Assembly (NCBI GenBank): GCA_027484655.1
Contig: JAIXSM010000039.1
Coordinates: forward strand, 96,951 to 160,950
Reading direction: 5' to 3'
DNA: 64,000 nucleotides
Origin: Hyphomicrobiales bacterium
Lineage (GTDB): Bacteria > Pseudomonadota > Alphaproteobacteria > Rhizobiales > Beijerinckiaceae
In this document: positions 27,952 through 36,825 of the stretch, piece after piece
How positions within the stretch are numbered: the stretch's first letter is position 1
Layout: every line of letters starts with the position of its first letter
Translations under genes and position numbers: made by a program
The notes under the pieces: model-generated
The model's database searches: none
Seen by the model: the letters and a program-made list of their open reading frames with translations, nothing else
What the model was told of the DNA's origin: nothing

Positions 27952-29010
27952 ATGTTAGCAGGTCAGAAAAAAATGATGATTGTCACCGACGCTTGGGCGC
28001 CGCAGATCAATGGCGTCGAACGTACTGTCAGAATGCTCGAGGACGAACTCTGTAGCATCGGGGTGCAGGTGACATTGCTTACCCCGGAAGGTTTTTGGAC
28101 TATTCCGGTTCCGAGTTATTCTGAGATCAGGCTGGCCATCGCGACCCAATCGCGTGTTTCCAAAATTATTGAGCAGGAGAGTCCCAGTGCTGTTCATATC
28201 GCGACGGAGGGGCCCTTGGGCCAGCTTGCCCGTCGTCATTGCATTAGGTTTGGTCGCAAATTCACAACTTGCTATCATACTCGCTACCCGGAGTATGTGG
28301 CAGCGCGCGCCCCGATCCCGCTCGCGTGGAGCTATTCGTTCCTCCGCTGGTTCCATAGCGGAGCTACTGCGACGATGGTGTCGTCACACAGCTTGAAACA
28401 GGAGCTTGAAAGCTGGGGGTTTCAGAATTTGGCAGTCTGGAGCCGTGGCGTTCAGGTGGAGCCTCTGCTTCAAGCCACGGCCGCCAACCTGCATCTGCCG
28501 AGGCCGGTTTTTTTGAACGTGGGCCGTGTTGCGGTCGAGAAAAACCTTGAAGCTTTTCTATCGCTGGATCTTCCGGGCTCGAAAGTTATTGTTGGCGATG
28601 GTCCGGCCAGGCCGGGTCTTGAGGCCAAGTATCCCAACGTTCATTTTCTAGGTTTCAGGGACGGATCTGAACTCGCCTCAATCTACGCATCTGCGGATGT
28701 CTTCGTGTTTCCGAGCCGTACGGACACTTACGGCCTGGTTATAATTGAGGCGCTTGCTGCTGGAGCGCCTGTGGCCGCTTTCGATGTTCCGGGCCCAAGG
28801 GATGTTCTGGAAGGCGCAACCTGTGGCGTGCTATCTGATGACCTGCGAGAAGCTGCGATCCAGTCGCTGGCGATCGATCGCAATGACTGTCGGGCATTCG
28901 CGGCGCAAAAGACAATGCGAGCGAGCGCCAAAAGCTTTCTCAACATTATTGAGACCGCGCTTGGATTACCTCGATTTGAAGGCACACGACCCGCGCCCGT
29001 AAAAGTGTGA
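27952..29010 (+). CDS. GT4-family glycosyltransferase, probably glycolipid-forming
   Basis: A 352-residue GT-B enzyme. N-terminal acceptor domain begins MMIVTDAWAPQINGVERTVR and contains HIATEGPLGQLARRHC and YHTRYPEY; the C-terminal donor domain has LNVGRVAVEKNLEAFLSLDL, VIVGDGPARPGLEAKYPNVH, ADVFVFPSRTDTYGLVIIEA and LAAGAPVAAFDVPGP, including the E-x7-E type donor motif. Close relatives make mannosyl or glucosyl glycolipids such as SqdX-, MgtA- or Agt-like products. With a candidate Pho box upstream and betaine-lipid genes in the window, a role in replacing phospholipids with glycolipids under phosphate limitation is likely but inferred. A truncated paralogue lies at 57096. Confidence 0.88.
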   Translation: MLAGQKKMMIVTDAWAPQINGVERTVRMLEDELCSIGVQVTLLTPEGFWTIPVPSYSEIRLAIATQSRVSKIIEQESPSAVHIATEGPLGQLARRHCIRFGRKFTTCYHTRYPEYVAARAPIPLAWSYSFLRWFHSGATATMVSSHSLKQELESWGFQNLAVWSRGVQVEPLLQATAANLHLPRPVFLNVGRVAVEKNLEAFLSLDLPGSKVIVGDGPARPGLEAKYPNVHFLGFRDGSELASIYASADVFVFPSRTDTYGLVIIEALAAGAPVAAFDVPGPRDVLEGATCGVLSDDLREAAIQSLAIDRNDCRAFAAQKTMRASAKSFLNIIETALGLPRFEGTRPAPVKV

Positions 29011-29082
29011 TCGTCAAATCGATTGGTCCGATTGCGAGGATTTTGATTTATAGAAAGCAATTTGGCGAAAAATGAAAAAAAA

Positions 29083-29400
29083 TTATGGTATAGCAGTGTG
29101 GACCATAAACACCCCCACTATGATCAAACAGATGCCAAGGAGGGCAGTCGTTGAAATGTTTTGATCAAACAAGAGCCATCCTGCTGCCGTTATCAGGACA
29201 ATACCGGCCCCAGACCAGATTGCGTAGGCTACTCCGATAGGTATCGCGCGAAGGCTCAACGCGAGGAAAGCAAATGAGAGCGAATAGCCCACAGCCATCA
29301 CGAGAACCGGCGTCCGCCTTGAGAGCCCCTGCGATGCACCGAGCGCGGTTGTGGCTATGACCTCGCATATGATGGCGAGAGACAGATAGAGATAATGCAT
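29083..29400 (-). CDS. Small multidrug resistance (SMR/EmrE-type) efflux protein
   Basis: A 105-residue protein of four membrane spans starting MHYLYLSLAIICEVIATTAL, with the essential membrane-embedded Glu (ICEVIATTAL, equivalent of EmrE Glu14), the AYAIWSGAGIVL motif of span 3, and LLGICLIIVGVFMV in span 4. SMR dimers export cationic compounds or guanidinium by proton antiport; substrate is not decidable. A single gene, divergent from the Pho-box/MFS unit. Confidence 0.93.
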   Translation of the reverse strand: MHYLYLSLAIICEVIATTALGASQGLSRRTPVLVMAVGYSLSFAFLALSLRAIPIGVAYAIWSGAGIVLITAAGWLLFDQNISTTALLGICLIIVGVFMVHTAIP

Positions 29401-29487
29401 GCGATCCGCATTTTACTGTTTACGAATTTTATTTAATACTATGAACGTGACGATAGAATGACCTGAAGCCAGCGTATTCGTCTTAAT

Positions 29488-29505
29488 TTGTCATTGTTCT
29501 GTCAC
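29488..29505 (+). promoter_or_regulatory. Strong candidate Pho box
   Basis: TTGTCATTGTTCTGTCAC: heptamers TTGTCAT and CTGTCAC, 11 bases apart, each differing little from CTGTCAT. Lies 115 bases before the small ORF at 29620 and 288 before the MFS start. Confidence 0.65.
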
Positions 29506-29619
29506 CGAATGTAGGCACAAAAGAGGCCTGTTTCTGGAGAATACCGAAGATGTGTTTTCCGTAACGGTGTCATGTTAGTGCATTATTTTTTGTGTCGGGT
29601 CTGAACGGAGATCTAGCAG

Positions 29620-29796
29620 ATGGACTTGGCCCCAGCGCTTTTTCGGACTGCTCATGGGCCATTGATTAAAGCGGTGGATGCGCTGATGCGTTTCTGGGCA
29701 TTCATGGTCCTTGCCGTCGGGCGGCCAGTGTGTCTGCGCCATGAACGCAAGGACGCACTCGTATCGGTAGCTGGTTCCGAGCTCGCGCGACCTTGA
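29620..29796 (+). CDS. Putative 58-residue protein coupled to the MFS gene
   Basis: ATG at 29620 preceded by GGAGATCTAGCAG encodes 58 residues starting MDLAPALFRTAHG and with a short hydrophobic stretch ALMRFWAFMVLAVG. Its TGA overlaps the TTG start of the MFS gene (TTGA). A good ribosome site and the coupling, downstream of a Pho-like box, favour translation; no family recognised. Confidence 0.45.
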   Translation: MDLAPALFRTAHGPLIKAVDALMRFWAFMVLAVGRPVCLRHERKDALVSVAGSELARP

Positions 29797-30983
29797 GCGC
29801 TGCAGAGCCTACGCCACGCGAAGGGTTTGTGGTCGTTGCGCTTGGCCTGACGCAGATTCTCGCGTGGGGCTCATCCTATTACCTACTGGCCGTGCTCGCG
29901 AGCCCGATCCATCGCGACACCGGTTGGCCTATGCAATGGATTATCGGCGGTCTTTCTATTGGCTTGGTAGCGGCTGCGCTCTGCTCGCCACGTGTGGGAG
30001 CGTTGATCGACGCTCGCGGCGGCCGCTCGGTGCTCGCGTTGAGTTCGGCCCTAATCGCCAGCGGTCTTTCCATATTGGCCATTTCCCATCATTTGGCGGC
30101 TTATATTGCGGGATGGATCGTCATTGGGCTTGGCATGGGGGCAGGCCTTTACGATGCTGCGTTCGCAACTCTGGGTCGTCTCTACGGACGAGACGCGCGT
30201 CGTTCGATCACGAACCTGACGCTCTTTGGGGGCTTCGCAAGCACTGTCTGCTGGCCACTGAGCGCAATTTTGGTTGAGACTTTTGGCTGGCGCGGCGCTT
30301 GCCTGTGTTACGCTTGTCTACAGATTGGCGTTTGTTTGCCGCTGCATCTGTTCATTATTCCCAGGGGTGCAGCCCTTAACGTTGTGGACAATGCGCTCTC
30401 CTGCGGACAGGAAATGTCTGCCTCGGCCGGGCGCGCCACTTTCATCCTGGTTACGGCGGTTATAACCGTCTCTGCCGTTGTCGCCTCAACCCTCTCGGTT
30501 CATCTCATTGATCTTGTACAGGCCAACGGCGTGGACCTAGGGACCGCCGTCGCGCTTGGCGCACTGGTTGGGCCGGCGCAGGTCGGCGCGCGGATCATTG
30601 AACGTGCGCTCGCCCGTTACTTTCATCCTGTGTGGACGATGATTGCGTCCGTCGCCCTGATGGGCGCCGGGTGTGCTCTGCTGATGGGCGGCGAAGCCTT
30701 GCCCGCGCTTGCGCTTGTTCTCTTCGGCGCGGGGGCTGGAATTGGATCCATTGCGCGGGGAGCGGTTCCGATGGCTGTTTTCGGGCCCCGCGCCTATGCG
30801 TCGGTCATGGGCAAAATAGCGTTCTTCGCCCTTCTTGCCCAAGCGCTGGCCCCATCGGTAGCGGCTCTGGTTATCATCGATGCAGGCGCGAGCGTCCTGC
30901 TTGCAGGCCTCACAGCCGTGGCGGCCCTCGCTTGCGCGCTTGCCTGCGTCCTTGCCTGGCTGGCGCTGCGCGACCCCGGGTGA
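29793..30983 (+). CDS. MFS transporter
   Basis: A 396-residue protein of about twelve membrane spans (for example VVALGLTQILAWGSSYYLLA, WIVIGLGMGAGLYDAAFATL, LFGAGAGIGSIARGAVPMAV). The loop RVGALIDARGGRSVLALSSA between spans 2 and 3 is the MFS motif A region. Substrate unknown. The frame begins with a TTG whose TTGA overlaps the stop of the 58-residue ORF, so translation probably relies on coupling. Position between a Pho box and the phn genes suggests, without proof, a phosphate-starvation role. Confidence 0.88.
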   Translation: MSAAEPTPREGFVVVALGLTQILAWGSSYYLLAVLASPIHRDTGWPMQWIIGGLSIGLVAAALCSPRVGALIDARGGRSVLALSSALIASGLSILAISHHLAAYIAGWIVIGLGMGAGLYDAAFATLGRLYGRDARRSITNLTLFGGFASTVCWPLSAILVETFGWRGACLCYACLQIGVCLPLHLFIIPRGAALNVVDNALSCGQEMSASAGRATFILVTAVITVSAVVASTLSVHLIDLVQANGVDLGTAVALGALVGPAQVGARIIERALARYFHPVWTMIASVALMGAGCALLMGGEALPALALVLFGAGAGIGSIARGAVPMAVFGPRAYASVMGKIAFFALLAQALAPSVAALVIIDAGASVLLAGLTAVAALACALACVLAWLALRDPG

Positions 30984-31625
30984 GGATTACCCCGCCGGAT
31001 CCGCCAAGAACACCAGACGCAGATATAGATTTCTCGATCAGGCGATCGCCGCCTGTAACGAGAGCCACTTGTTTCTCGGTTTGCTCGACGCAGACGGGAG
31101 GAGGCGTAATCGCAAAGGATGGCACGAGAAGCACAAGGCGCCGTCGGCGTCATTCGTTGAATGCGGGTGGTGGCATCGACGTTCTGCAAATGATCGTCAG
31201 AGCCCAATCCGAAAGGAGCGAAACGAGGATGGGAGCAACTGCTGGTTCAAACAGAAATCTAGATCGATCATATTGATTTCGTGAGGGTGATCGTTGCTCC
31301 AGGTCTGGCGATGCTCCAGCGGGGTGTCGGGACGACGCGTTGATGAAAGTACTCATGATCTGTCGTTGTCCTGCAGTGACTGCTGTCTTTACGTAAGCTT
31401 TCGGGTTTGTGGCCGCGGCAAATCATTTGGCCTTTTGAAGACCGTGTGTCGCTCTGTCCTTCTCGGTCTGTTAAGCGCCGCTGGCTTTTGCGTGGAACGG
31501 ACGGTCGCATTCGAACTGTCGACTACAAAGCGGCTGCGGCTGCTATCATGTGTGTGTATGTTCTGGTCCTAGTCGTTGAGCAGGAATCCAACTGCGCCTG
31601 CCGCCGTTTGTTTCGATGGTGAATC
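30984..31625. other. Intergenic region with no recognised gene
   Basis: About 640 bases. Several short overlapping frames on both strands show no family features or convincing ribosome sites. CTGTCGT and CTGCAGT at about 31360-31377 are 11 bases apart and could be a weak Pho-like site ahead of the DUF1045 gene. Codon usage looks non-coding. Confidence 0.45.
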
Positions 31626-32339
31626 GTGAGCAATCCAGTCCGCTATGCCATCTATTATCTGCCAGAATCCGACGACCCACTTTGGGCGTTTGGCTCGTCG
31701 GTGCTTGGCTACGACGCGTTGACCGGGGCCGAGCCAACGCCGCCCAGCCTGCCGTCGATTGATTCTCAGGGTATCTCGAACCGCACACGCGGGCCGCGGG
31801 TTTATGGGTTTCACGCGACCCTGAAGGCGCCCTTTCGACTGCGTCCTGAGACGCACGAAGACGATCTGCTCGCAGCTGCCGGTGCTTTCGCCAATGCCCA
31901 TGAAGTGGTTTCGATCGGCGAGTTCGTCATCGAAACGCTGGATGGTTTTGTGGCGCTCGTGCCCCGGTGTCAGTCCAGGGAGGTCTCCGCGTTTGGGGAG
32001 GCTTGTGTGCGCTGGTTCGACAGTCTGCGCGCGCCAATGACTGCCGAAGAGCGCGCGAAGCGTGTGCTCTCGCCTCTGAGCGCGCGCGAGACCGAGTTGC
32101 TCGACCGGTGGGGCTATCCTTATGTGTTCGACATGTTCCGGTTTCACATGACGCTCACTGGCGTGCTTGCGCGCCATGAAGCCGAAAGCATCGCCCGCGA
32201 ACTGGGCGAGCTTCATGCGCCGCTGGTCGGGCCGCGGTTGCTTTCCTCGATTTGCGTGTGCGTTCAGGCGCCCGGTGACCGGTTTCGCTTGCTCCGCCGG
32301 TTCCCGCTCACCGGATCAGGGATAGCTGGTCGCGGATGA
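31626..32339 (+). CDS. DUF1045 phosphonate-metabolism-associated protein (2H phosphoesterase-like)
   Basis: A 237-residue protein starting at GTG. It matches the DUF1045 family found in C-P lyase loci (YAIYYLPESDDPLWAFGSSV, LGYDALTG). Two H-x-T motifs, GFHATLKAPF (about residue 60) and FHMTLTGVL (about residue 175), are the hallmark of 2H phosphodiesterases. In loci lacking phnP, such as this one, it could open the cyclic ribose phosphate produced by C-P lyase; that role is inference. Its 3' end overlaps the convergent phnN gene by about 32 bases. Confidence 0.85.
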   Translation: MSNPVRYAIYYLPESDDPLWAFGSSVLGYDALTGAEPTPPSLPSIDSQGISNRTRGPRVYGFHATLKAPFRLRPETHEDDLLAAAGAFANAHEVVSIGEFVIETLDGFVALVPRCQSREVSAFGEACVRWFDSLRAPMTAEERAKRVLSPLSARETELLDRWGYPYVFDMFRFHMTLTGVLARHEAESIARELGELHAPLVGPRLLSSICVCVQAPGDRFRLLRRFPLTGSGIAGRG

Positions 32340-32895
32340 TCGTCGCCAGACGCGCGGCAGCGACTTCAAGCGCGCCTGAATTTTCGATGATGAAGTTAAT
32401 GTCAGCGTGCTCCACCGGGGCTTCCCGCGCGAGGCGAAGAGCTGCGTCCTGCGCGCTCTCGCGGGAGCGGGCGGCCAGCCGTACGCTGCGCACCTGCGGC
32501 GGCGCATCGATGAGGACGATGCAAGCGCGTTGATAGCGCGCGCGGACGTCGCCGATGACTGACCGCGAGATATTGACAACGACACAGCCGCCCCGCTGCA
32601 CTTGTTGGTCTACGCAGCGCGGCACACCATAGCACAGGCCGTGCGCCGTCCATTGCAGCGCGAAGGCGCCTGCCTGCGCCATGCTGGCGAAGACGTCTGC
32701 ATCCACATGCTCGCTGTCTTCCGTGACATCCGGTACGCGTGTTATCACCCTGCGCGTAAAATGCACGCCCGGACAGTCTCTCAGTAGTACGCGCGTTGCG
32801 TTGATAACGCTGTCTTTGCCCGCGCCGCTCGGCCCGACGATGGCGACAAAGGCGCCAGTCGCCATCAGCGATTGATCAGATGATGCGCTGGCCAT
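32308..32895 (-). CDS. phnN: Ribose 1,5-bisphosphate phosphokinase
   Basis: A 195-residue P-loop kinase: Walker A VGPSGAGKDSVINA, then RRVITRVP and the guanylate-kinase-like lid region. PhnN phosphorylates ribose 1,5-bisphosphate to PRPP, the last step of the C-P lyase pathway. ATG at 32895 (MASASSDQS, with TGAGGT upstream) overlaps the phnM stop by 20 bases; the frame opens further upstream to 32979 inside phnM. Last gene of the phnGHIJ-GNAT-KLMN operon. Confidence 0.92.
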   Translation of the reverse strand: MASASSDQSLMATGAFVAIVGPSGAGKDSVINATRVLLRDCPGVHFTRRVITRVPDVTEDSEHVDADVFASMAQAGAFALQWTAHGLCYGVPRCVDQQVQRGGCVVVNISRSVIGDVRARYQRACIVLIDAPPQVRSVRLAARSRESAQDAALRLAREAPVEHADINFIIENSGALEVAAARLATIIRDQLSLIR

Positions 32896-34018
32896 TACGA
32901 TAAACCTCACGCACCAAGGGAGTATCGTCAACCACGCGCACGCGCAGCAGGTCTGCGGCCTGTCCCGGAGCAATTTCACCCCGGTCCGTCAGGCCGCATG
33001 CGCGTGCAGGATTCACGGTGACGGAGCGCACCGCACGCGGCAGTCCATAGCCTTCAATGCGCCGAGCAAGTTCAAAAGCCCCTGCAAGCAACGCCGCTGG
33101 AACGTAGTCCGAGGACAGGATGTCGAGCACGCCCGCTCGCGCCAGGGCTTCCGCCGCGACATTGCCGGAGTGGGATCCCCCGCGCACAACATTGGGCGCG
33201 CCCATCAGAACGGATATGGATGAGTCGTGGGACAGGCGTGCGCTTTCTTCGCTGGTTGGAAACTCCGCAACACGAACGTTGTCAGCGATCGATTCGCGAA
33301 CATGCTCCGGAGTTGAATCGTCGTGACTTGCAATGGCAACGCTGTTTGTATGTGCAAGATCGACGAGAGCCTTGCGGTGCCGAGCGTAATTGCGCGCAAA
33401 CAAATCATGCTTGTGCGTCATCAGTCGGTCCAGCTCGCTCACGGGAAGGCCGGATTTCCCGCCGTAGTAGGTTCGCCAGGCGTCGAGGTTGGCGAACTGG
33501 CGGGCCCCGGGGGTATGATCCATCAGCGAGATAAGGTCCACGCGATGGGCGTCCATCACTTCCCGGGCGCCTTCCAGAACGTCGTCCGCACAGATCTCGC
33601 ACCGCAAATGTGTTCGGTGGTCAATGCGCAACAAACCGCGCCCATGCAGGGCCGCTATCTCATCAACGATGTTACGCGCTTCGGACCGCTCCGGGGTATA
33701 GTCGGCATCGTTGCCAACCCGCACCGAGTCGAACACAGTTGTGATTCCAGAGGCGGCGAGCTGCATGTCATAAGCGAGGATTGCCAGTCGCATCGGCCAA
33801 TGGACTTTAGGCCTCGGTCGAAGGTGGCTCTCCAGATGATCAGTGTGCAATTCGATGAGACCGGGCAGAAGAAGATCGCCTCCAGCATCGTAACTGCCTG
33901 TGGGCGCGGCGCCCCGGCCGACCTCGATGATGACGCCATCCGAGAGTGCAACCCACCCTTCGACAATTTCGTCCGTCAGGACAAGCCGCGCGTTTCTGAT
34001 GACTGTAACGTTGCTCAT
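32876..34018 (-). CDS. phnM: Ribose 1-methylphosphonate 5-triphosphate diphosphatase
   Basis: A 380-residue amidohydrolase-fold enzyme. GLIELHTDHLE carries the metal-binding HxxH-type site, with AIASHDDSTPEH and DILSSDYVPAALL supplying later ligands. PhnM removes pyrophosphate from the 5-triphosphate formed by PhnGHIL before C-P bond cleavage. Start overlaps phnL stop by four bases. Confidence 0.95.
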   Translation of the reverse strand: MSNVTVIRNARLVLTDEIVEGWVALSDGVIIEVGRGAAPTGSYDAGGDLLLPGLIELHTDHLESHLRPRPKVHWPMRLAILAYDMQLAASGITTVFDSVRVGNDADYTPERSEARNIVDEIAALHGRGLLRIDHRTHLRCEICADDVLEGAREVMDAHRVDLISLMDHTPGARQFANLDAWRTYYGGKSGLPVSELDRLMTHKHDLFARNYARHRKALVDLAHTNSVAIASHDDSTPEHVRESIADNVRVAEFPTSEESARLSHDSSISVLMGAPNVVRGGSHSGNVAAEALARAGVLDILSSDYVPAALLAGAFELARRIEGYGLPRAVRSVTVNPARACGLTDRGEIAPGQAADLLRVRVVDDTPLVREVYRNGQRII

Positions 34019-34737
34019 GCCGCTTCGCTCCGTTCAGGCCGGCTGACGGCAATCAGTCTGTCCGCCACGCGGTTGCGTATCGCGGGGTCATGGAAAACGC
34101 CGACAATCGCGGCGCCAGCCGCCTTGCGCTCGCCAATCAGCGTAATCACCGCCTCGCTGTTGGCGGCGTCAAGCGAGGCTGTGGGTTCGTCGAGTAGCAT
34201 GATTGGGCGATAGGCTGCGAAGCCGCGGGCGATGTTCACACGCTGTTGCTCACCGCCGGAGAAGGTTGCAGGCGGCAGCCCCCACAGCCGTTCCGGCAGG
34301 TTCAGGCGAGCGAGGAGGTCCCGTGCGCGCGCCAGCGCCTGCGTCTCCTCGCACCCATCCTCCCGCGCCGCTGCGGCGACAATGTCGAGGCAGGGCACGC
34401 GCGGAATGACGCGCAGAAACTGGCTGACATAACCAATTGTCTGGCGGCGCAGAGCCAGCACGTCGCGCGGCTCAGCCGTTGCAACGTTGACCACCCGGTC
34501 ACCGGAACGTACGAGAATGAGACCCTCGTCCGTGAGGTAATTACCGAAAATCATTTTCAGCACCGAGGACTTTCCCGCGCCCGAGGAACCGTGCAGGGCG
34601 ACGCATTCCCCGGGTCTGACGCTGAAAGACAGCCGCGTAACGGCCGGCAGGCGCGCTCCGTCCTGAAGATGCAGCACGAAGGTCTTGCTAACGTCTTCAA
34701 GGCGTATGGATTCATCTCTGGGCAGGGTGTGGAGCAT
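34015..34737 (-). CDS. phnL: C-P lyase ABC-type subunit PhnL
   Basis: A 240-residue ABC ATPase domain: Walker A LHGSSGAGKSSVLK, signature FSGGEQQRVNIARGF, Walker B PIMLLDEPTASLD. The segment LSFSVRPGECVALHG and YVSQFLRVIPRVP fit PhnL. With PhnG, H and I it displaces adenine from ATP to attach the phosphonate to ribose. Stop of phnK is two bases upstream. Confidence 0.94.
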   Translation of the reverse strand: MLHTLPRDESIRLEDVSKTFVLHLQDGARLPAVTRLSFSVRPGECVALHGSSGAGKSSVLKMIFGNYLTDEGLILVRSGDRVVNVATAEPRDVLALRRQTIGYVSQFLRVIPRVPCLDIVAAAAREDGCEETQALARARDLLARLNLPERLWGLPPATFSGGEQQRVNIARGFAAYRPIMLLDEPTASLDAANSEAVITLIGERKAAGAAIVGVFHDPAIRNRVADRLIAVSRPERSEAA

Positions 34738-34739
34738 GG

Positions 34740-35513
34740 TTACGCCTGCAAGACTGAGGAAACGAGCAATTGGGTGTATGAATGCTGTGGGTCTTCCAAC
34801 ACCTGATCGGCCAGACCTAGCTCGACGATTCGTCCTTGCCGCATCACCGCTATACGGTGCGATAGTAGACGCGCTACAGCAAGGTCGTGCGTAACGAGGA
34901 TAACGGAAAGCCCTCCCTCGGCCACAAGGCTTCGCAGCAGATCAAGGAGTCTGGCCTGAACGGAGACGTCGAGTCCGCCTGTGGGTTCATCCATGAACAC
35001 AAGGCGCGGCCGCGTCACCATGTTGCGGGCAATCTGTAGACGCTGACGCATGCCGCCGGAGAACGCGCCGGGCATATCGTCCATGCGATCAGCCGCGATT
35101 TCGACCCGCGCAAGCCAGTCTTGCGACTCTGTGCGGATTGCAGCGTAGTTGCGCCATCCGACGGCCATGAGACGCTCACCAACGTTGCCACCGGCCGAAA
35201 CGTTCATTCGCAGTCCCATGCGGGCATCCTGCTGGACAAAGCCCCACTCAGTGCGCAGCAGCAAGCGCCGCTCCATTTCCGACAGCGAGCTGAGATCAAC
35301 AGCCACGCCATCCTTGCGGCGGTACGTCAACGAGCCGGCGGTCTTTTCAAGCTGGGTCGACAGCAAACCAAGCAAAGTGCTCTTGCCCGACCCCGACTCG
35401 CCGACGATCGCGAGCACCTCCGATTCATGAAGGTCAAGATCGACGTCGACGCAACCAGTTCGCGCGCCAAACATCTTTGTCAGACCACGTGCGCGCAACA
35501 AGGGGCCGCTCAT
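34740..35513 (-). CDS. phnK: C-P lyase ABC-type subunit PhnK
   Basis: A 257-residue ABC ATPase with Walker A VGESGSGKSTLLG, signature FSGGMRQRLQIARN, Walker B LVFMDEPTGGLDVS and GFVQQDARMGLRMNVSAGGN, typical of PhnK. PhnK docks on the PhnGHIJ core. Its ATG overlaps the stop of the acetyltransferase gene by four bases. Confidence 0.95.
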   Translation of the reverse strand: MSGPLLRARGLTKMFGARTGCVDVDLDLHESEVLAIVGESGSGKSTLLGLLSTQLEKTAGSLTYRRKDGVAVDLSSLSEMERRLLLRTEWGFVQQDARMGLRMNVSAGGNVGERLMAVGWRNYAAIRTESQDWLARVEIAADRMDDMPGAFSGGMRQRLQIARNMVTRPRLVFMDEPTGGLDVSVQARLLDLLRSLVAEGGLSVILVTHDLAVARLLSHRIAVMRQGRIVELGLADQVLEDPQHSYTQLLVSSVLQA

Positions 35514-35974
35514 GACCGCTCCTCGTGTGCAATATTTACATTGAAACTGAACCCATGCCTCGCGAAGCCGAGCTTCTCGTAAAAGTCGTGCGCGCGGGTT
35601 CGGCTCGCATTGGAGGAGAGTGCAAGCTTGTAACAGCCATGGGCATGCGCAACGCTTATCGCGTGCTCCATCATCCGCCGCCCGACGCCGGCGCCCTGAT
35701 GGGCCGGACCTACCGCTACGGACTCAACAATGGCCGAAGGTGTTCCCTTGTGACCGATGTTGTCCATCACCAGCAGGGCGAACGTGCCGACCACCGCTCC
35801 AGCGTTCTCGGCGACGTAAAAGCGGTAAAATGGATAGGACGAGGCTTTTGCCAAGATCGCCGCCGCTGCGTGTTCATCGAGGACATCGCCATCGTCGTAG
35901 TCCGGTTGGGCATAAAGAGACAGGATGCCTGGGATGTCGGCGCTTCTCGCTTCCCGAATTACCATCTCGGTCAT
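35510..35974 (-). CDS. GNAT N-acetyltransferase inside the C-P lyase operon
   Basis: A 154-residue GNAT enzyme: acetyl-CoA site VAVGPAHQGAGVGRRMM (R/Q-x-x-G-x-G/A), then FYEKLGFARHGFSFN at the C-terminus. Four-base overlaps with both phnJ and phnK show it is a built-in operon member. Function resembles PhnO, which acetylates aminoalkylphosphonates to detoxify or prepare them, but sequence identity with PhnO is not established, so no symbol is given. Confidence 0.88.
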   Translation of the reverse strand: MTEMVIREARSADIPGILSLYAQPDYDDGDVLDEHAAAAILAKASSYPFYRFYVAENAGAVVGTFALLVMDNIGHKGTPSAIVESVAVGPAHQGAGVGRRMMEHAISVAHAHGCYKLALSSNASRTRAHDFYEKLGFARHGFSFNVNIAHEERS

Positions 35975-36825
35975 GCGCCAGTCTCCTTGCGGTCGCCTCT
36001 ATGCTGCTCGCAGTAATCTGTGTCGGAGCAGACGTACATGCGGGCGCCCTCGTCGTTCATCACAACCTCGTCCAGAAACGTGTTGGTTGATCCGCAGAGG
36101 GCGCAAACGTTGTCGAATTTGGTGCGCTCAAACGGATGATCCTCAAAGTCGAGGCTGATCACGCTCGTGTATGGCGGCACCGCATAGATTCGCTTCTCAC
36201 GACCTGCGCCGAACAATTGCAGCGCCGGACAATCGTTCATCTTCGGGTTGTCGAACTTCGGTGTCGGCGAGGGGTCCATGACATACCGTCCAGCGACCTT
36301 GACCGGATACGCGTAGGAGGTCGCGATGTGGCCGTGGCGCGAGATGTCTTCGTAAAGCTTCACGTGCATAACGCCGTAATCTTCCAGCGCATGCATTCGG
36401 CGGGTTTCTGTTTCGCGCGGCTCGAGGAAGCGCAGCGGCTCGGGTATTGGAACCTGATAGACAAGGACCTGTCCCTCTCGCAGCGGCGCCTCGGGAATGC
36501 GGTGGCGCGTCTGGATTATGCTCGCTTCCGGGGTGCTTGTGGTCGTGCGCACGCCTGATGTCTTCTCGAAAAACTTCCGGATCGAGACTGCGTTTGTCGT
36601 ATCATCCGCCCCCTGATCGATGACTTTCAGCACATCATCGCGACCCAGAATGGCCGCGGTCACCTGAACGCCGCCTGTGCCCCATCCATAGGGCATCGGC
36701 ATTTCACGGCTTGCAAAGGGAACCTGATACCCCGGAGTCGCGATCGCCTTAAGGATCGAGCGACGGATCATTCGCTTTGTCTGCTCATCCAGATAAGCGA
36801 AGTTATATGATGGAAAGTCACTCAT
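35971..36825 (-). CDS. phnJ: C-P lyase catalytic subunit (radical SAM)
   Basis: A 284-residue PhnJ. The C-terminal CALCGSTNTFLDEV and YVCSDTDYCEQH give the spacing C-x2-C-x21-C-x5-C that binds the 4Fe-4S cluster and supplies the thiyl-radical Cys. GYQVPFASREMPMPYGWGTG near the N-terminus is also characteristic. It cleaves the carbon-phosphorus bond of ribose 1-phosphonate 5-phosphate. Overlaps phnI by four bases. Confidence 0.97.
   Translation of the reverse strand: MSDFPSYNFAYLDEQTKRMIRRSILKAIATPGYQVPFASREMPMPYGWGTGGVQVTAAILGRDDVLKVIDQGADDTTNAVSIRKFFEKTSGVRTTTSTPEASIIQTRHRIPEAPLREGQVLVYQVPIPEPLRFLEPRETETRRMHALEDYGVMHVKLYEDISRHGHIATSYAYPVKVAGRYVMDPSPTPKFDNPKMNDCPALQLFGAGREKRIYAVPPYTSVISLDFEDHPFERTKFDNVCALCGSTNTFLDEVVMNDEGARMYVCSDTDYCEQHRGDRKETGA

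Noticed and set aside
31360..31377. Possible Pho box before the DUF1045 gene
   Set aside because: Only the first heptamer (CTGTCGT) fits well; the second (CTGCAGT) is poor and the site is 250 bases away, so it is not listed as a feature.
30984..31625. Possible transposase remnant in the gap before the DUF1045 gene
   Set aside because: Short minus-strand frames look vaguely like degraded coding sequence, but no family motif could be named with confidence.
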